Shown piece by piece: positions 17,573 to 27,242 of a stretch of 64,000 nucleotides of DNA. The DNA comes from Streptomyces sp. PH10-H1 (GTDB lineage: Bacteria; Actinomycetota; Actinomycetes; Streptomycetales; Streptomycetaceae): positions 1-64,000 of the forward strand of contig NZ_JASISZ010000002.1 in assembly GCF_030063355.1 (NCBI RefSeq). The letters run 5' to 3'. The notes below the pieces were generated by a model. That model did no database searches and was not told the origin of the DNA. It saw nothing but the letters and a program-made list of their open reading frames with translations. Position 1 is the first letter of the stretch. Every line of letters begins with the position of its first letter. The translations under genes and the position numbers were made by a program.

Positions 17573-18652
17573 GTGGGTTCGGTTCGCGTAGCCATTGTTG
17601 GCGTGGGCAACTGCGCCGCGTCGCTGGTGCAGGGTGTCGAGTACTACAAGGACGCCGACCCGAACGGCCGCGTGCCTGGCCTCATGCACGTGCAGTTCGG
17701 CGACTACCACGTACGTGACGTCGAGTTCGTGGCCGCCTTCGATGTCGACGCGAAGAAGGTCGGCCTCAACCTCGCGGACGCCATCGGCGCCAGCGAGAAC
17801 AACACCATCAAGATCTGCGACGTCCCGCAGAGCCCCGTGACCGTCCAGCGCGGCCACACCCTTGACGGGCTCGGCAAGTACTACCGCGAGACGATCGAGG
17901 AGTCGGACGAGGCCCCGGTCGACATCGTCGAGATCCTCAAGGAACGCCAGGTCGACGTTCTGGTCTGCTACCTGCCCGTCGGCTCCGAGACCGCCGCGAA
18001 GTTCTATGCGCAGTGCGCCATCGACGCCAAGGTCGCGTTCGTCAACGCTCTCCCGGTCTTCATCGCCGGCACCAAGGAGTGGGCGGACAAGTTCACCGAG
18101 GCCGGTGTGCCGATCGTCGGTGACGACATCAAGTCGCAGGTCGGCGCCACGATCACGCACCGTGTGATGGCGAAGCTCTTCGAGGACCGCGGTGTGCTGC
18201 TGGAGCGCACCATGCAGTTGAACGTCGGCGGCAACATGGACTTCAAGAACATGCTGGAGCGCGACCGCCTCGAGTCGAAGAAGATCTCGAAGACGCAGGC
18301 CGTCACCTCGCAGATCGACCGCGACCTGGGCGCAGACAACGTGCACATCGGCCCGTCCGACTACGTGGCCTGGCTGGACGACCGCAAGTGGGCGTTCGTG
18401 CGCCTCGAGGGCCGCGCCTTCGGTGACGTCCCGCTGAGCCTGGAGTACAAGCTCGAGGTCTGGGACTCCCCGAACTCGGCCGGTGTCATCATCGACGCCG
18501 TGCGTGCCGCGAAGATCGCTAAGGACCGCGGCATCGGCGGCCCGATCCTCTCCGCGTCCTCGTACTTCATGAAGTCCCCGCCGGTGCAGTTCTTCGACGA
18601 CGAGGCCCGTGACAACGTCGAGAAGTTCATCAAGGGCGAGCTCGAGCGCTGA
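17573..18652 (+). CDS. ino1: Inositol-3-phosphate synthase
   Basis: This NAD-dependent enzyme converts glucose-6-phosphate to inositol-3-phosphate, the precursor of phosphatidylinositol and of mycothiol in actinobacteria. The N-terminal Rossmann motif is [24 protein letters not shown]. The catalytic centre contains [33 protein letters not shown] and [14 protein letters not shown]. Its 359 residues match bacterial family members. GTG 17573 is preferred, with AGGGAG five bases before it; GTG 17549, overlapping the padR stop, would add eight residues. It lies in one operon with padR and is followed by a strong terminator at 18721. Confidence 0.96.
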   Translation: MGSVRVAIVGVGNCAASLVQGVEYYKDADPNGRVPGLMHVQFGDYHVRDVEFVAAFDVDAKKVGLNLADAIGASENNTIKICDVPQSPVTVQRGHTLDGLGKYYRETIEESDEAPVDIVEILKERQVDVLVCYLPVGSETAAKFYAQCAIDAKVAFVNALPVFIAGTKEWADKFTEAGVPIVGDDIKSQVGATITHRVMAKLFEDRGVLLERTMQLNVGGNMDFKNMLERDRLESKKISKTQAVTSQIDRDLGADNVHIGPSDYVAWLDDRKWAFVRLEGRAFGDVPLSLEYKLEVWDSPNSAGVIIDAVRAAKIAKDRGIGGPILSASSYFMKSPPVQFFDDEARDNVEKFIKGELER

Positions 18653-18720
18653 GCCCATCCGGCTCACGGGCTCATCGGCCCATACGGCGCTGAAGCGCTG
18701 AGCACGCACGACGCGTAATC

Positions 18721-18753
18721 GTCAGGCCCCGGGTGTTGCACCCGGGGCCTGAC
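18721..18753 (+). terminator. Terminator after ino1
   Basis: A perfect 15-bp inverted repeat, 18721-18735 (GTCAGGCCCCGGGTG) and 18739-18753, with a TTG loop. It lies 69 bases past the ino1 stop and 22 bases before the MFS gene start, separating the two transcription units. Confidence 0.9.
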
Positions 18754-18774
18754 GCGTCATGTGAGGCTGTGCCC

Positions 18775-20052
18775 ATGGCTGTTGTGCGCGATCTTCGCGT
18801 GCTGCTGCGGCTGCGCGACTTCCGGCGGCTGCTCGCGGTGCGCCTGCTGACCCAACTCTCCGACGGCGTCTTCCAGGTCGCGCTCGCCACCTACGTCGTC
18901 TTCTCACCCGAGAAACAGGCGTCCCCCGCCGCCATCGCCTCCGCGATGGCCGTACTCCTGCTGCCGTACTCCCTGCTGGGACCCTTCACCGGGGTCCTGC
19001 TGGACCGCTGGCGGCGCCGCCAGGTCCTGCTGTACTGCAACCTGCTGCGGGCTGTCCTGTCCTGTGCCACGGCCGCGCTGATCCTGGCCCGTGTCCCGGA
19101 CTGGCTGTTCTATCTGTCCGCGCTGTCCGTCACCGCGGTCAACCGCTTCGTCCTGGCCGGGCTCTCGGCCGCGCTGCCGCGTGTCGTGGACGACGAGCGG
19201 CTCGTCATGGCCAACTCCCTGTCGCCGACCGCGGGGACACTGGCCGCCACGGCCGGCGGCGGCCTCGCCTTCCTGATCCACCTCGGCCTCGCCAAGGGCG
19301 CCGGCGCCGACGCCACCGTCGTGCTGCTCGCCGCGTTCCTCTACCTCTGCGCGGGGCTGGCCGCCCTCGCGATGGCCCGCGATCTCCTCGGGCCCGACCC
19401 CGCCCTCCTCCCGCCCCGTCTCGGTACAGCCGTGGCCGGCACGGTGCAGGGCCTCGCCGACGGCCTGCGCCATCTGCGCGGCCGCCCGGACGCCGTCCGG
19501 GCCATGAGCGCCATGACCGCCCTGCGGTTCTGCTACGGCGCACTCACCGTCGCCCTGCTGATGCTGTGCCGGTACGCCTGGAACACCGCGCCGAACGCTC
19601 CCGGTGGCGGACTCGCCCTGCTCGGCCTCGCGGTGGGTGTCTCGGGCGCGGGCTTCTTCGCCGCCGCGGTCGTCACGCCCTGGGCTACAGACCGCTTCGG
19701 CACCGCCGGCTGGATCACGGTCTGCGCCGGTTCCGCTGCCGTGCTTCTCCCCCCGCTGGCCCTGCCGTTCGCCCCCGCCCCCATGCTGATCGCCGCCTTC
19801 GCCCTCGGTATGTGCACCCAGGGGGCCAAGATCGCCACCGACACCGTCGTCCAGTCCGCCATCGACGACGCCTACCGGGGCCGGGTCTTCTCCCTGTACG
19901 ACGTCGCCTTCAACGTCGCCTTCGTCGGCGCCGCGGCCGTCGCCGCCCTGATGCTCCCGCCGGACGGCCGGTCCGCGGTCCTGATCGGCGTTCTGGCCCT
20001 GCTGTACGCGGGGGTGGCCCTGACAATGCTCCGTGGCAGGCCCGTCCAGTAG
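18775..20052 (+). CDS. MFS transporter
   Basis: A 425-residue major facilitator with about twelve hydrophobic segments. The N-terminal part RLLAVRLLTQLSDGVFQVALATYVVFSPEKQASPAAIASAMAVLLLPYSLLGPFTGVLLDRWRRRQVLLYCNLLRAVL contains the loop 2-3 motif (GVLLDRWRRRQV). The half-repeat begins near RAMSAMTALRFCYGAL. It resembles MFS exporters of the DHA3 or enterobactin-exporter type, but no substrate can be assigned. ATG 18775 gives a product starting with the short basic stretch MAVVRDLRVLLRLRDFRRL; the open frame upstream runs through the ino1 terminator and is unlikely to be coding. Confidence 0.88.
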   Translation: MAVVRDLRVLLRLRDFRRLLAVRLLTQLSDGVFQVALATYVVFSPEKQASPAAIASAMAVLLLPYSLLGPFTGVLLDRWRRRQVLLYCNLLRAVLSCATAALILARVPDWLFYLSALSVTAVNRFVLAGLSAALPRVVDDERLVMANSLSPTAGTLAATAGGGLAFLIHLGLAKGAGADATVVLLAAFLYLCAGLAALAMARDLLGPDPALLPPRLGTAVAGTVQGLADGLRHLRGRPDAVRAMSAMTALRFCYGALTVALLMLCRYAWNTAPNAPGGGLALLGLAVGVSGAGFFAAAVVTPWATDRFGTAGWITVCAGSAAVLLPPLALPFAPAPMLIAAFALGMCTQGAKIATDTVVQSAIDDAYRGRVFSLYDVAFNVAFVGAAAVAALMLPPDGRSAVLIGVLALLYAGVALTMLRGRPVQ

Positions 20053-20100
20053 TGTTCGGCCGTTCTTACCTCGCTCATACATCCCAATCGGGGGACACCC

Positions 20101-20895
20101 ATGACCGCGCCACCGCCACCGCAGTACCCGCAGGGCGGAAATCCCTATGGCCAGCCGCAACCGCCGCAGGGCGGAAATCCGTACGGCCAGCAGCCGCAGC
20201 CGCCGCAGGGTGGCAACCCGTACGGCCAGCAGCCGCAGGGTGCCAACCCCTTCCCCCAGCAGTCGGGGCAGCCGTATCCCCAGCAGGCCGGCCAGCCGGG
20301 CACCTGCACCTTCTGCGGCGGCTCTCCCGCGGTCCCTGCCACGGTCCGCGGGCACCAAGGCTTCCTGATCATCATGCGGTTCCTCAAGCTGAAGGCCACT
20401 TACTGTCGTTCGTGCGGTATAGCCACGCACCGCGACATGACCACCAAGACCCTGTGGCAGGGCTGGTGGGGCATCGCCTCGTTCGTCATCACACCGGTCA
20501 CCCTGCTGATCAACCTGGGCGCACGGGGGAAGTTCAACAAGCTCCCCGCGCCCACCGGTGGCTGGGGACCGCCCCGCGAGCCTGGAAAGCCGATCTTCGG
20601 GCGGATCGGAGCCTATGGAATCCTGGCCCCGCTCGTCGTGATCGCCGTGATCGTGGCAGCGAGCGCGTTCGACAAGAGCGCGAGCACGGCCGCCGTCGGC
20701 GACTGCATGCACAACTCCGGAACCTCCAGCCGGCCGAATCTCAAGGTCGTCGGCTGCGACTCGTCCGACGCCCAGTACAAGGTCGTCGAGAAGCACTCCG
20801 GCACCAGCGCGACGTGTGACCCGACCCGCTTCACCGAGTACGACCAGAGCGGCGGCGGCAACGACTTCATCCTCTGCCTCACCAACGTCCGCTGA
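20101..20895 (+). CDS. LppU/SCO3897-family membrane protein
   Basis: A 264-residue protein of the family named after M. tuberculosis LppU and S. coelicolor SCO3897; function unknown. The first 65 residues are a Pro/Gln/Gly-rich tail with repeats of PPQGGNPYGQ. A zinc-ribbon-like segment follows (CTFCGG...CRSCG, about residues 66-105), then two hydrophobic segments (IASFVITPVTLLINLG and ILAPLVVIAVIVAAS). The extracytoplasmic end has three or four cysteines (GDCMHN, VGCDSS, ATCDPT, ILCLTN), probably disulphide-linked. ATG 20101 is preceded by GGGGGA. Short direct repeats (CGTCCGCTGAA) span the stop codon. It converges on the cca gene across two palindromic parS sites. Confidence 0.82.
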   Translation: MTAPPPPQYPQGGNPYGQPQPPQGGNPYGQQPQPPQGGNPYGQQPQGANPFPQQSGQPYPQQAGQPGTCTFCGGSPAVPATVRGHQGFLIIMRFLKLKATYCRSCGIATHRDMTTKTLWQGWWGIASFVITPVTLLINLGARGKFNKLPAPTGGWGPPREPGKPIFGRIGAYGILAPLVVIAVIVAASAFDKSASTAAVGDCMHNSGTSSRPNLKVVGCDSSDAQYKVVEKHSGTSATCDPTRFTEYDQSGGGNDFILCLTNVR

Positions 20896-20926
20896 ACCGA
20901 CGTCCGCTGAAGCGGGACCGCTGAAT

Positions 20927-20962
20927 CGAGGGGCGATGTTCCACGTGGAACATCGCCCCTCG
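20927..20962. promoter_or_regulatory. parS in a 36-bp perfect palindrome
   Basis: The core GTTCCACGTGGAAC is at 20938-20951 and symmetry continues without mismatch for eleven more bases on each side (left flank CGAGGGGCGAT). The hairpin is long and GC-rich, so it could also end transcription of the rightward LppU-like gene or the leftward cca gene, which converge here. Confidence 0.85.
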
Positions 20963-20971
20963 GCGGCGCAC

Positions 20972-21007
20972 GACGGCCCCATGTTCCACGTGGAACATGG
21001 GGCCGTC
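20972..21007. promoter_or_regulatory. Second parS in a 36-bp perfect palindrome
   Basis: The core GTTCCACGTGGAAC is at 20983-20996, with a perfect eleven-base extension on each side (left flank GACGGCCCCAT). It is separated from the preceding palindrome by only nine bases and its flanks are different in sequence, so the two are not a simple recent duplication. It ends 20 bases after the cca stop and may be its terminator. Confidence 0.85.
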
Positions 21008-21027
21008 CCGCACGGTCGGTCCTGTGG

Positions 21028-22443
21028 TCAGTCCTGCGCCGCCCACCATTCCTTGAGCGCGGCGATCGCGTCCTCCTCGGCCATCGGGCCGTTCTCCAGC
21101 CGCAGCTCCAGCAGGAACTGGTAGGCCTTGCCGATCACCGGGCCGGGCGGGACATCCAGGATCCCCATGATCTGGTTGCCGTCCAGGTCCGGGCGGATCG
21201 AGTCGAGCTCCTCCCGTTCCTGGAGTTCGCCGATGCGCTCCTCCAGCCCGTCGTAGGTACGGGAGAGCGCCGCCGCCTTGCGCTTGTTGCGCGTCGTGCA
21301 GTCGGACCGGGTGAGCTTGTGCAGCTGGTCCAGGAGCGGCCCCGCGTCACGTACATAGCGCCGGACGGCGGAGTCGGTCCACTCGCCGGTGCCATAACCG
21401 TGGAACCGCAGATGCAGCTCGACCAGCCTCGAAACGTCCTTGATCATGTCGTTGGGGTACTTGAGCTTGGCCATCCGGGACTTGGTCATCTTGGCGCCCA
21501 CCACCTCGTGGTGGTGGAAGGAGACCCGCCCGTCGGACTCGAAGCGCCTGGTCCGCGGCTTGCCGATGTCGTGCAGCAGCGCCGCCAGCCGCAGCACCAG
21601 GTCGGGGCCGTCCGTCTCCAGGTCTATGGCCTGCTCCAGGACGGTCAGCGAGTGCTCGTAGACGTCCTTGTGCCGGTGGTGCTCGTCGCGCTCCAGGCGC
21701 AGCGCCGAGAGCTCCGGCAGCACCCGGTCCGCGAGTCCGGTGTCGACGAGCAGCCGGAGACCCTTGCGAGGGTTGTCCGAGAGGATCAGCTTGTTGAGCT
21801 CGTCCCGCACCCGTTCCGCCGAGACGATCTCGATACGGTCCGCCATCGCCGTCATCGCGGCGACGACCTCCGGGGCGACCTCGAAGTCCAGCTGGGCAGC
21901 GAAGCGTGCGGCGCGCATCATCCGCAGCGGGTCGTCGGAGAAGGAGTCCTCCGGCGTGCCCGGGGTGCGCAGCAGCCGTCCGGCCAGGTCGTCGAGGCCC
22001 CCGTAGGGATCGACGAAGGTGGATCCGGGCAGCGCGACAGCCATCGCGTTGACCGTGAAGTCCCGGCGGATCAGATCCTCCTCGATGGTGTCGCCGTAGG
22101 AGACCTCCGGCTTGCGCGAGGTCCGGTCGTACGCCTCCGAGCGGTAGGTGGTGACCTCGACCTGGAAGCCGTCCTTCATGCACCCGACGGTCCCGAAGGC
22201 GATACCGACCTCCCACACGGCCTCCGCCCAGGGGCGGATGATCTTGAGCACCTGTTCGGGCCGGGCGTCGGTCGTGAAGTCCAGGTCGTTGCCGAGCCGG
22301 CCGAGCAGGGTGTCACGGACCGAGCCGCCGACGAGGGCGAGCTTGAAGCCGGCTTCCTGGAAGCGGCGGCCGAGGTCTTCGGCGACCGGCGCGACCATGT
22401 GAGGGGCCTGCTGGTTCTGGGGGTCATTGTTGGCATTCGGCAC
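21028..22443 (-). CDS. cca: CCA tRNA nucleotidyltransferase
   Basis: A class II nucleotidyltransferase that adds or repairs the CCA end of tRNAs; 471 residues from GTG 22443. The active site is FKLALVGGSVRDTLLGRLGNDLDFTTDARPEQVL, with the metal-binding DxD. Further motifs are RRDFTVNAMAVAL, DPYGGLDDLAGRLLRTPGTPEDSFSDDPLRMMRAARFAAQL and, in the C-terminal half, an HD-type site (LRLAALLHDIGKPRT). Often annotated pcnA in actinobacteria. The GTG start has no clear ribosome-binding site, so the mRNA may be leaderless; an internal ATG at 22399 is an alternative. It is divergent from the DUF6049 gene, the same layout as in M. tuberculosis. Confidence 0.93.
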   Translation of the reverse strand: MPNANNDPQNQQAPHMVAPVAEDLGRRFQEAGFKLALVGGSVRDTLLGRLGNDLDFTTDARPEQVLKIIRPWAEAVWEVGIAFGTVGCMKDGFQVEVTTYRSEAYDRTSRKPEVSYGDTIEEDLIRRDFTVNAMAVALPGSTFVDPYGGLDDLAGRLLRTPGTPEDSFSDDPLRMMRAARFAAQLDFEVAPEVVAAMTAMADRIEIVSAERVRDELNKLILSDNPRKGLRLLVDTGLADRVLPELSALRLERDEHHRHKDVYEHSLTVLEQAIDLETDGPDLVLRLAALLHDIGKPRTRRFESDGRVSFHHHEVVGAKMTKSRMAKLKYPNDMIKDVSRLVELHLRFHGYGTGEWTDSAVRRYVRDAGPLLDQLHKLTRSDCTTRNKRKAAALSRTYDGLEERIGELQEREELDSIRPDLDGNQIMGILDVPPGPVIGKAYQFLLELRLENGPMAEEDAIAALKEWWAAQD

Positions 22444-22590
22444 AACGTAAAAGGGTACGTGGCCGCGAGCCTCCCGGCCTCCCCGTTCCGTCGCCGGACC
22501 ACATGGAGCAGTCCGCAGCACTTTGCCTCCCGCGCGATCGTTAACATGCCAGGACGCACATCCGATTGACGACGAGGGACGGGCAAACGA

Positions 22591-24963
22591 GTGGGCGAGG
22601 CGGCACAGTCACCCGGTACACCCACAGCCCGGCCGCGACGGCTCCGTCGCGCGGCCGCGCTGATCGCCGGGGCGTCGCTCTTCGCCGGCCTGCTGCAGGC
22701 GCACAGCGCACCGGTCTCGTACGCCGCCGAAGCGGGGAGTGGATCACGGACCGCCCAGGTGTCCCTGGAATCCGTCGACCCGATCGTCCCGGCCAAGGAC
22801 GGCACGATCACCGTGGCGGGCACCGTGACCAACAAGGGCCGGGACACCATCACCGGTGCCCAGGCCGGCGTGCGCGTCGCCTCCGACGGTCCCCTGAGCA
22901 GCCGCAGCGCGATCAGCGCCGCCGCCGCACGCACCGGGTACACCAGTGCCGACGGCTCGCTGCTGACCGGCCACACGGCCAAACTGCCGGACATCCCGGC
23001 CGGGACCAGCAGCGCGTTCTCCCTGAAGGTCCCCGTAAGCGCCCTGGAGCTGGGCAGCGACGGCGTCTACCAGCTCGGGGTCACCCTCAACGGCCAGACC
23101 GCCGACGAGGCGTACGACCACGTTCTGGGCATCCAGCGGACCTTTCTCCCCTGGTACGACAAGGCCGAGGCCAAGCCGACCCAGTTCACCTTCCTGTGGC
23201 CGCTGGCGGACCGGCCCCACCTGGCGGTGCGCAGCGACACCGACGACCAGCAGAGCCCGATCTTCCTCGACGACGGCCTCGCCGCGGAGCTCGCACCGGG
23301 CGGCCGGCTGCAGCAGCTTGTGGAGCTCGGCAAGACCCTGCCGATCACCTGGGCCATCGACCCGGATCTGCTCGCCACCATCGACTTCATGACTCGCAGC
23401 TACCGGGTGCTGGGCCCGGACGGCGACATCAAGAACACGACCGCGGGGACGGGCACCGAGAACGCCAAGCTGTGGCTCAACAACCTGAAGTCCGCCACCG
23501 CCGGCCATGAGGTGGTGGCGCTGCCCTTCGGCGACACCGACATCGCCTCGATCGCCCACCACGGCAAGGACATCCCCGCCACCCTCGGACACCTCAAGAC
23601 GGCCACTGATCTGGGTGTCAGGACCGTCGACACGATCCTCGGTCTCACACCGACCGCCAATGTGGCCTGGCCGGCCGACGGAGCCGTCGACCCGTCCATC
23701 ATCGATGTCGCCACCGCCGGCGGAGCGGACAAGGTCATCGCCCGCAGCGACAGCTTCGGCGAGACCGGGGCGATCGACTACACCCCCACGTCCGCCCGGC
23801 CGATCAGCGGCGGCACCACGGCGGTGGTCACCGACGCCAACCTCTCCAAGGCATTCCAGGGCGACATGCTCCGCGCCTCCACCTCGACCCTCGCCATCCA
23901 GGAGTTCCTCTCCCAGAGCCTGATGATCACCATGCAGGCTCCGACCAAGCAGCGCAGCATCGTCGTCGCCCCGCAGCGCATGCCCACCGCGTCCCAGGCC
24001 CAGGAGATGGCACGGGGCATCGCCGCGGTCGACCGCAGCGCCTGGGCGGAGACCCTCACCTTCGACGCGGCCACCAAGGCCACCGCCGACCCGGCCGCCA
24101 ACCGCAAGGTGCCGGGCACGTCCTCGTACCCCGATTACCTGCGCAAGCAGGAGATCAGCGCCAGCGCGTTCCAGGACATCCAGCGGACGCAGGGCCAGCT
24201 CAACGGATTCACGGTGATCCTCAGCCGCAAGGACCGGGTCACCGTCCCCTTCACCGCCGCCGTTCTGCGCTCGATGTCCAACGCATGGCGCGGCAACCCG
24301 GACGGCGCCTTCGTGTTCCGTGACTCCATCGGCAACTACCTCACCGACCTCATGGGCTCCGTGCACATCCTGGACAAGACCAACCTCACCCTGTCCGGGC
24401 GCAGCGCCACAATCCCGGTGACCGTGAAGAACGAGCTCGGCCAGGCGGTCACCGGCCTGGAACTGCGGCTCACCTCCAGCGCCGCGATCCGGCTGGACGT
24501 CGGCGCGCCCCAGCCGGTCACCGTCGAGGGCGGCCACACCCGCTCGCTGAAGTTCACCACCAAGGCGGGCGCGAACGGCCTGGCCCAGGTGACGGCGCAG
24601 CTCTACACCAAGGACGGCGTCAAGTACGGCGACCCGATCACGTTCGGCGTCAAGGTCACCTCGATCACCGACACCGTCATGCTGGTGATCGCCGGCGGAC
24701 TGCTGCTCCTCGTCCTGGCCGGCGTGCGGATGTACCGCCAGCGCAAGCGCAGGGCCCCCGCCGACGGCGGTGACGGTGGTGGCAGCGGTGACGGTGATGA
24801 CGACAACGGGAACGACGACTCGGGCGAGGGCGAGGGCAACGGCGGGAACAACGGCGCGGGTGGCGCGGGCGGCGCCGAACCCGGGCAGGAGGGTGACCCG
24901 GCAGCGGACACCGCCCCCGAAAACACGGAGCCGCCCCGGACGGGTGAGAAGGTGGACCGATAG
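22591..24963 (+). CDS. DUF6049 exported membrane-anchored protein
   Basis: A 790-residue protein, likely exported: a basic N-terminus (RPRRLRRAAALIAGASLFAGLLQAHSAPVSYAAEA) forms a signal peptide. The long extracytoplasmic part has a beta-rich region (SLESVDPIVPAKDGTITVAGTVTNKGRDTI) and a central domain with WAIDPDLLATIDFMTRSY and VVALPFGDTDIASIAHH, which resembles polysaccharide-deacetylase-like folds but without clear metal ligands. One membrane helix (VMLVIAGGLLLLVLAGVRMY) precedes an acidic, glycine-rich cytoplasmic tail. It sits just before murJ, as the homologue (Rv3909) does in M. tuberculosis, suggesting a role linked to cell-wall precursor export. Function is not established from this sequence. 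Confidence 0.85.
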   Translation: MGEAAQSPGTPTARPRRLRRAAALIAGASLFAGLLQAHSAPVSYAAEAGSGSRTAQVSLESVDPIVPAKDGTITVAGTVTNKGRDTITGAQAGVRVASDGPLSSRSAISAAAARTGYTSADGSLLTGHTAKLPDIPAGTSSAFSLKVPVSALELGSDGVYQLGVTLNGQTADEAYDHVLGIQRTFLPWYDKAEAKPTQFTFLWPLADRPHLAVRSDTDDQQSPIFLDDGLAAELAPGGRLQQLVELGKTLPITWAIDPDLLATIDFMTRSYRVLGPDGDIKNTTAGTGTENAKLWLNNLKSATAGHEVVALPFGDTDIASIAHHGKDIPATLGHLKTATDLGVRTVDTILGLTPTANVAWPADGAVDPSIIDVATAGGADKVIARSDSFGETGAIDYTPTSARPISGGTTAVVTDANLSKAFQGDMLRASTSTLAIQEFLSQSLMITMQAPTKQRSIVVAPQRMPTASQAQEMARGIAAVDRSAWAETLTFDAATKATADPAANRKVPGTSSYPDYLRKQEISASAFQDIQRTQGQLNGFTVILSRKDRVTVPFTAAVLRSMSNAWRGNPDGAFVFRDSIGNYLTDLMGSVHILDKTNLTLSGRSATIPVTVKNELGQAVTGLELRLTSSAAIRLDVGAPQPVTVEGGHTRSLKFTTKAGANGLAQVTAQLYTKDGVKYGDPITFGVKVTSITDTVMLVIAGGLLLLVLAGVRMYRQRKRRAPADGGDGGGSGDGDDDNGNDDSGEGEGNGGNNGAGGAGGAEPGQEGDPAADTAPENTEPPRTGEKVDR

Positions 24964-25006
24964 CCAGGCCGGGCCTCTACAGCGGACAATCAATAAGGTG
25001 GGGCAG

Positions 25007-27118
25007 ATGAACGCGCCGTACGACGGTGACCGCGACCGGGAGACTCCGGCCGGGGATGCGCGCGCACAGGTACCGCCACCCCCGCCCGGGCACCAGCCGG
25101 TTCCGCCCGACCCCTATCTGCAGGACACCTACGCCTACGATCCGTACCAGCAGCAGGATCCGACCGCGCAGGACCCGGTGGGCGAGGCCCTCTACGACCG
25201 CGCCGCCCACCCCCCGCCGCCGCCCCCGCCGTACGGGCAGCAGTGGCCCCCGCAGGAGCAGCACTACCAGATGCCGTACGGCGACAACGCCGCCACCCAG
25301 TACGTCGGTGTGGACGACCTGGTGACCCATTCGGCCGAGGAGCCGGCCCCCTACGACGCGTACGCGCACCTCTACCGGGACCAGCAGCCCGCGGCGGCCC
25401 CCGGCGTGGCGCCCATGGTGCCGGCCGGTCCTGATGACGAGCCGCAGCCGGCGGCTCCCGTCCCCGCGCCCCGCTCCGGCGGACGTGGCGGCAGCATCCT
25501 GAAGTCCAGCGCCCTGATGGCCGCCGGCACGCTCGTCTCCCGCCTCACCGGCTTCGTCCGCACCCTGGTGATCGCCGCGGCCATCGGTGTCGCCACCCTG
25601 GGCGACTCCTACGCGGTGGCGATGGTCCTGCCGACGATGATCTACATCCTCACCGTCGGCGGCGGTCTCAACTCCGTCTTCGTCCCGCTGCTGGTCCGCG
25701 CGATGAAGGACGACGAGGACGGCGGCACCGCCTTCGCCAACCGCCTGCTGACCCTGGTCATGGTCATCCTCGGCGGCATCGTCACCCTCACCGTGATCGC
25801 GGCCCCGCTGCTGGTCCGGATGATGTCCACGAAGATCGCCGACAACCCGGCCACCTTCGACGTCGCGGTCACCTTCGCCCGCTACTGCCTGCCCACCATC
25901 TTCTTCATGGGCGTGCACGTCGTCATGGGCCAGATCCTCAACGCCCGCGGCAAGTTCGGCGCGATGATGTGGACCCCGGTCCTCAACAACATCGTCGTCA
26001 TCTTCACGTTCGGCATGTTCATCTGGGTCTACGGCTCGTACGGCACGACCAAGCTGGACGCCACCACGATCTCCCCCGAGGGCGTGCAGCTGCTCGGCAT
26101 CGGCACCCTGCTCGGCCTGGCCGTCCAGTCCATCGCGATGCTCCCCTATCTGCGCGAGGCGGGCTTCAAGTTCCGGCTCCGCTTCGACTGGCGCGGCCAC
26201 GGACTGGGCCATGCCGCAAAGCTGGCCAAGTGGACGTTCTTCTTCGTCCTCGCCAACCAGGCCGGCCTGATCGTCGTCACCCAGCTCGCCACCTGGGCCG
26301 GCTCGGACGCCGACAAGCACGGCTTCCAGGGCACCGGCATCACCGCGTACAACAATGCGCTGCTGATCTGGCAGATGCCGCAGGCGATCATCACGGTCTC
26401 CGTGATGGCCGCGGTACTGCCACGGATCTCGCGCGCCGCCCACGACGGCGACGCCCCCGCCGTCCGCGACGACATCTCCTACGGCCTGCGCACCTCGGCC
26501 GTGGCCATCGTCCCGGCCGCCTTCGCCTTCCTCGCTCTCGGCGTACCGATGTGCAGCCTGCTCTACGCCGGCACCGGGACCGACTCCGCCCGCAACATCG
26601 GATTCATCCTGATGGCCTTCGGGATCGGCCTGATTCCGTTCTCGGTGCAGTACGTCGTCCTGCGCGGCTTCTACGCCTTCGAGGACACCCGCACCCCCTT
26701 CTACAACACGGTGATCGTCGCCGCGGTCAACGCCGCGGCGTCCGTCGTCTGCTTCACCGTGCTCCCGTCCCGCTGGGCCGTCGTCGGTATGGCCTTCTCC
26801 TACGGACTGGCCTACGCCGTCGGCGTCGGCGTCGCCGTCAGGCGGCTGCGAACCCGGCTGGGCGGCGACCTCGACGGCAAGCGCATCACCCGGACGTACG
26901 CGCGCCTCACCGGCGCCTGCTTCCCCGCCGCCCTGGCCGCGGGCGTCGCGGTCTACGGCATCACCCGGGCCCTGGGCAGCGGGGCGTCCGGCTCGCTGGT
27001 CTCGCTCATCGTCGGCGGCGCTCTGCTGATCGGCGTCTTCTACATCGCCGCCAAGCGGATGAGGATCGAGGAAATGACCGCGATGGTCGGCATGGTGCGC
27101 GGCAGACTCGGCCGCTGA
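25007..27118 (+). CDS. murJ: Lipid II flippase MurJ
   Basis: MurJ moves lipid II across the membrane for peptidoglycan synthesis. The 703-residue protein begins with about 150 residues rich in proline, glutamine and tyrosine, an extension usual in actinobacteria. The conserved start of the membrane domain is SILKSSALMAAGTLVSRLTGFVRTLVIAAAIGVATLGDSYAVAMVLPTMIYILTVGGGLNSVFVPLLVRA, followed by about fourteen helices; RGFYAFEDTRTPFYNTV is another family motif. ATG 25007 has AAGGTGGGG seven bases upstream. The pseudokinase gene follows by 124 bases. In M. tuberculosis the flippase and pseudokinase are one polypeptide. Confidence 0.95.
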   Translation: MNAPYDGDRDRETPAGDARAQVPPPPPGHQPVPPDPYLQDTYAYDPYQQQDPTAQDPVGEALYDRAAHPPPPPPPYGQQWPPQEQHYQMPYGDNAATQYVGVDDLVTHSAEEPAPYDAYAHLYRDQQPAAAPGVAPMVPAGPDDEPQPAAPVPAPRSGGRGGSILKSSALMAAGTLVSRLTGFVRTLVIAAAIGVATLGDSYAVAMVLPTMIYILTVGGGLNSVFVPLLVRAMKDDEDGGTAFANRLLTLVMVILGGIVTLTVIAAPLLVRMMSTKIADNPATFDVAVTFARYCLPTIFFMGVHVVMGQILNARGKFGAMMWTPVLNNIVVIFTFGMFIWVYGSYGTTKLDATTISPEGVQLLGIGTLLGLAVQSIAMLPYLREAGFKFRLRFDWRGHGLGHAAKLAKWTFFFVLANQAGLIVVTQLATWAGSDADKHGFQGTGITAYNNALLIWQMPQAIITVSVMAAVLPRISRAAHDGDAPAVRDDISYGLRTSAVAIVPAAFAFLALGVPMCSLLYAGTGTDSARNIGFILMAFGIGLIPFSVQYVVLRGFYAFEDTRTPFYNTVIVAAVNAAASVVCFTVLPSRWAVVGMAFSYGLAYAVGVGVAVRRLRTRLGGDLDGKRITRTYARLTGACFPAALAAGVAVYGITRALGSGASGSLVSLIVGGALLIGVFYIAAKRMRIEEMTAMVGMVRGRLGR

Positions 27119-27242
27119 TCGAAAGAACACGGCGGACAACCATCGCGTCCCGCCGCGTGTCGTGCATAGGGCTGGACTGTGGGCACAATTGCCCTTGGCT
27201 TTGAAGTCGGATCGCGCAACGGATGGGGAGGCAGGAACGACG

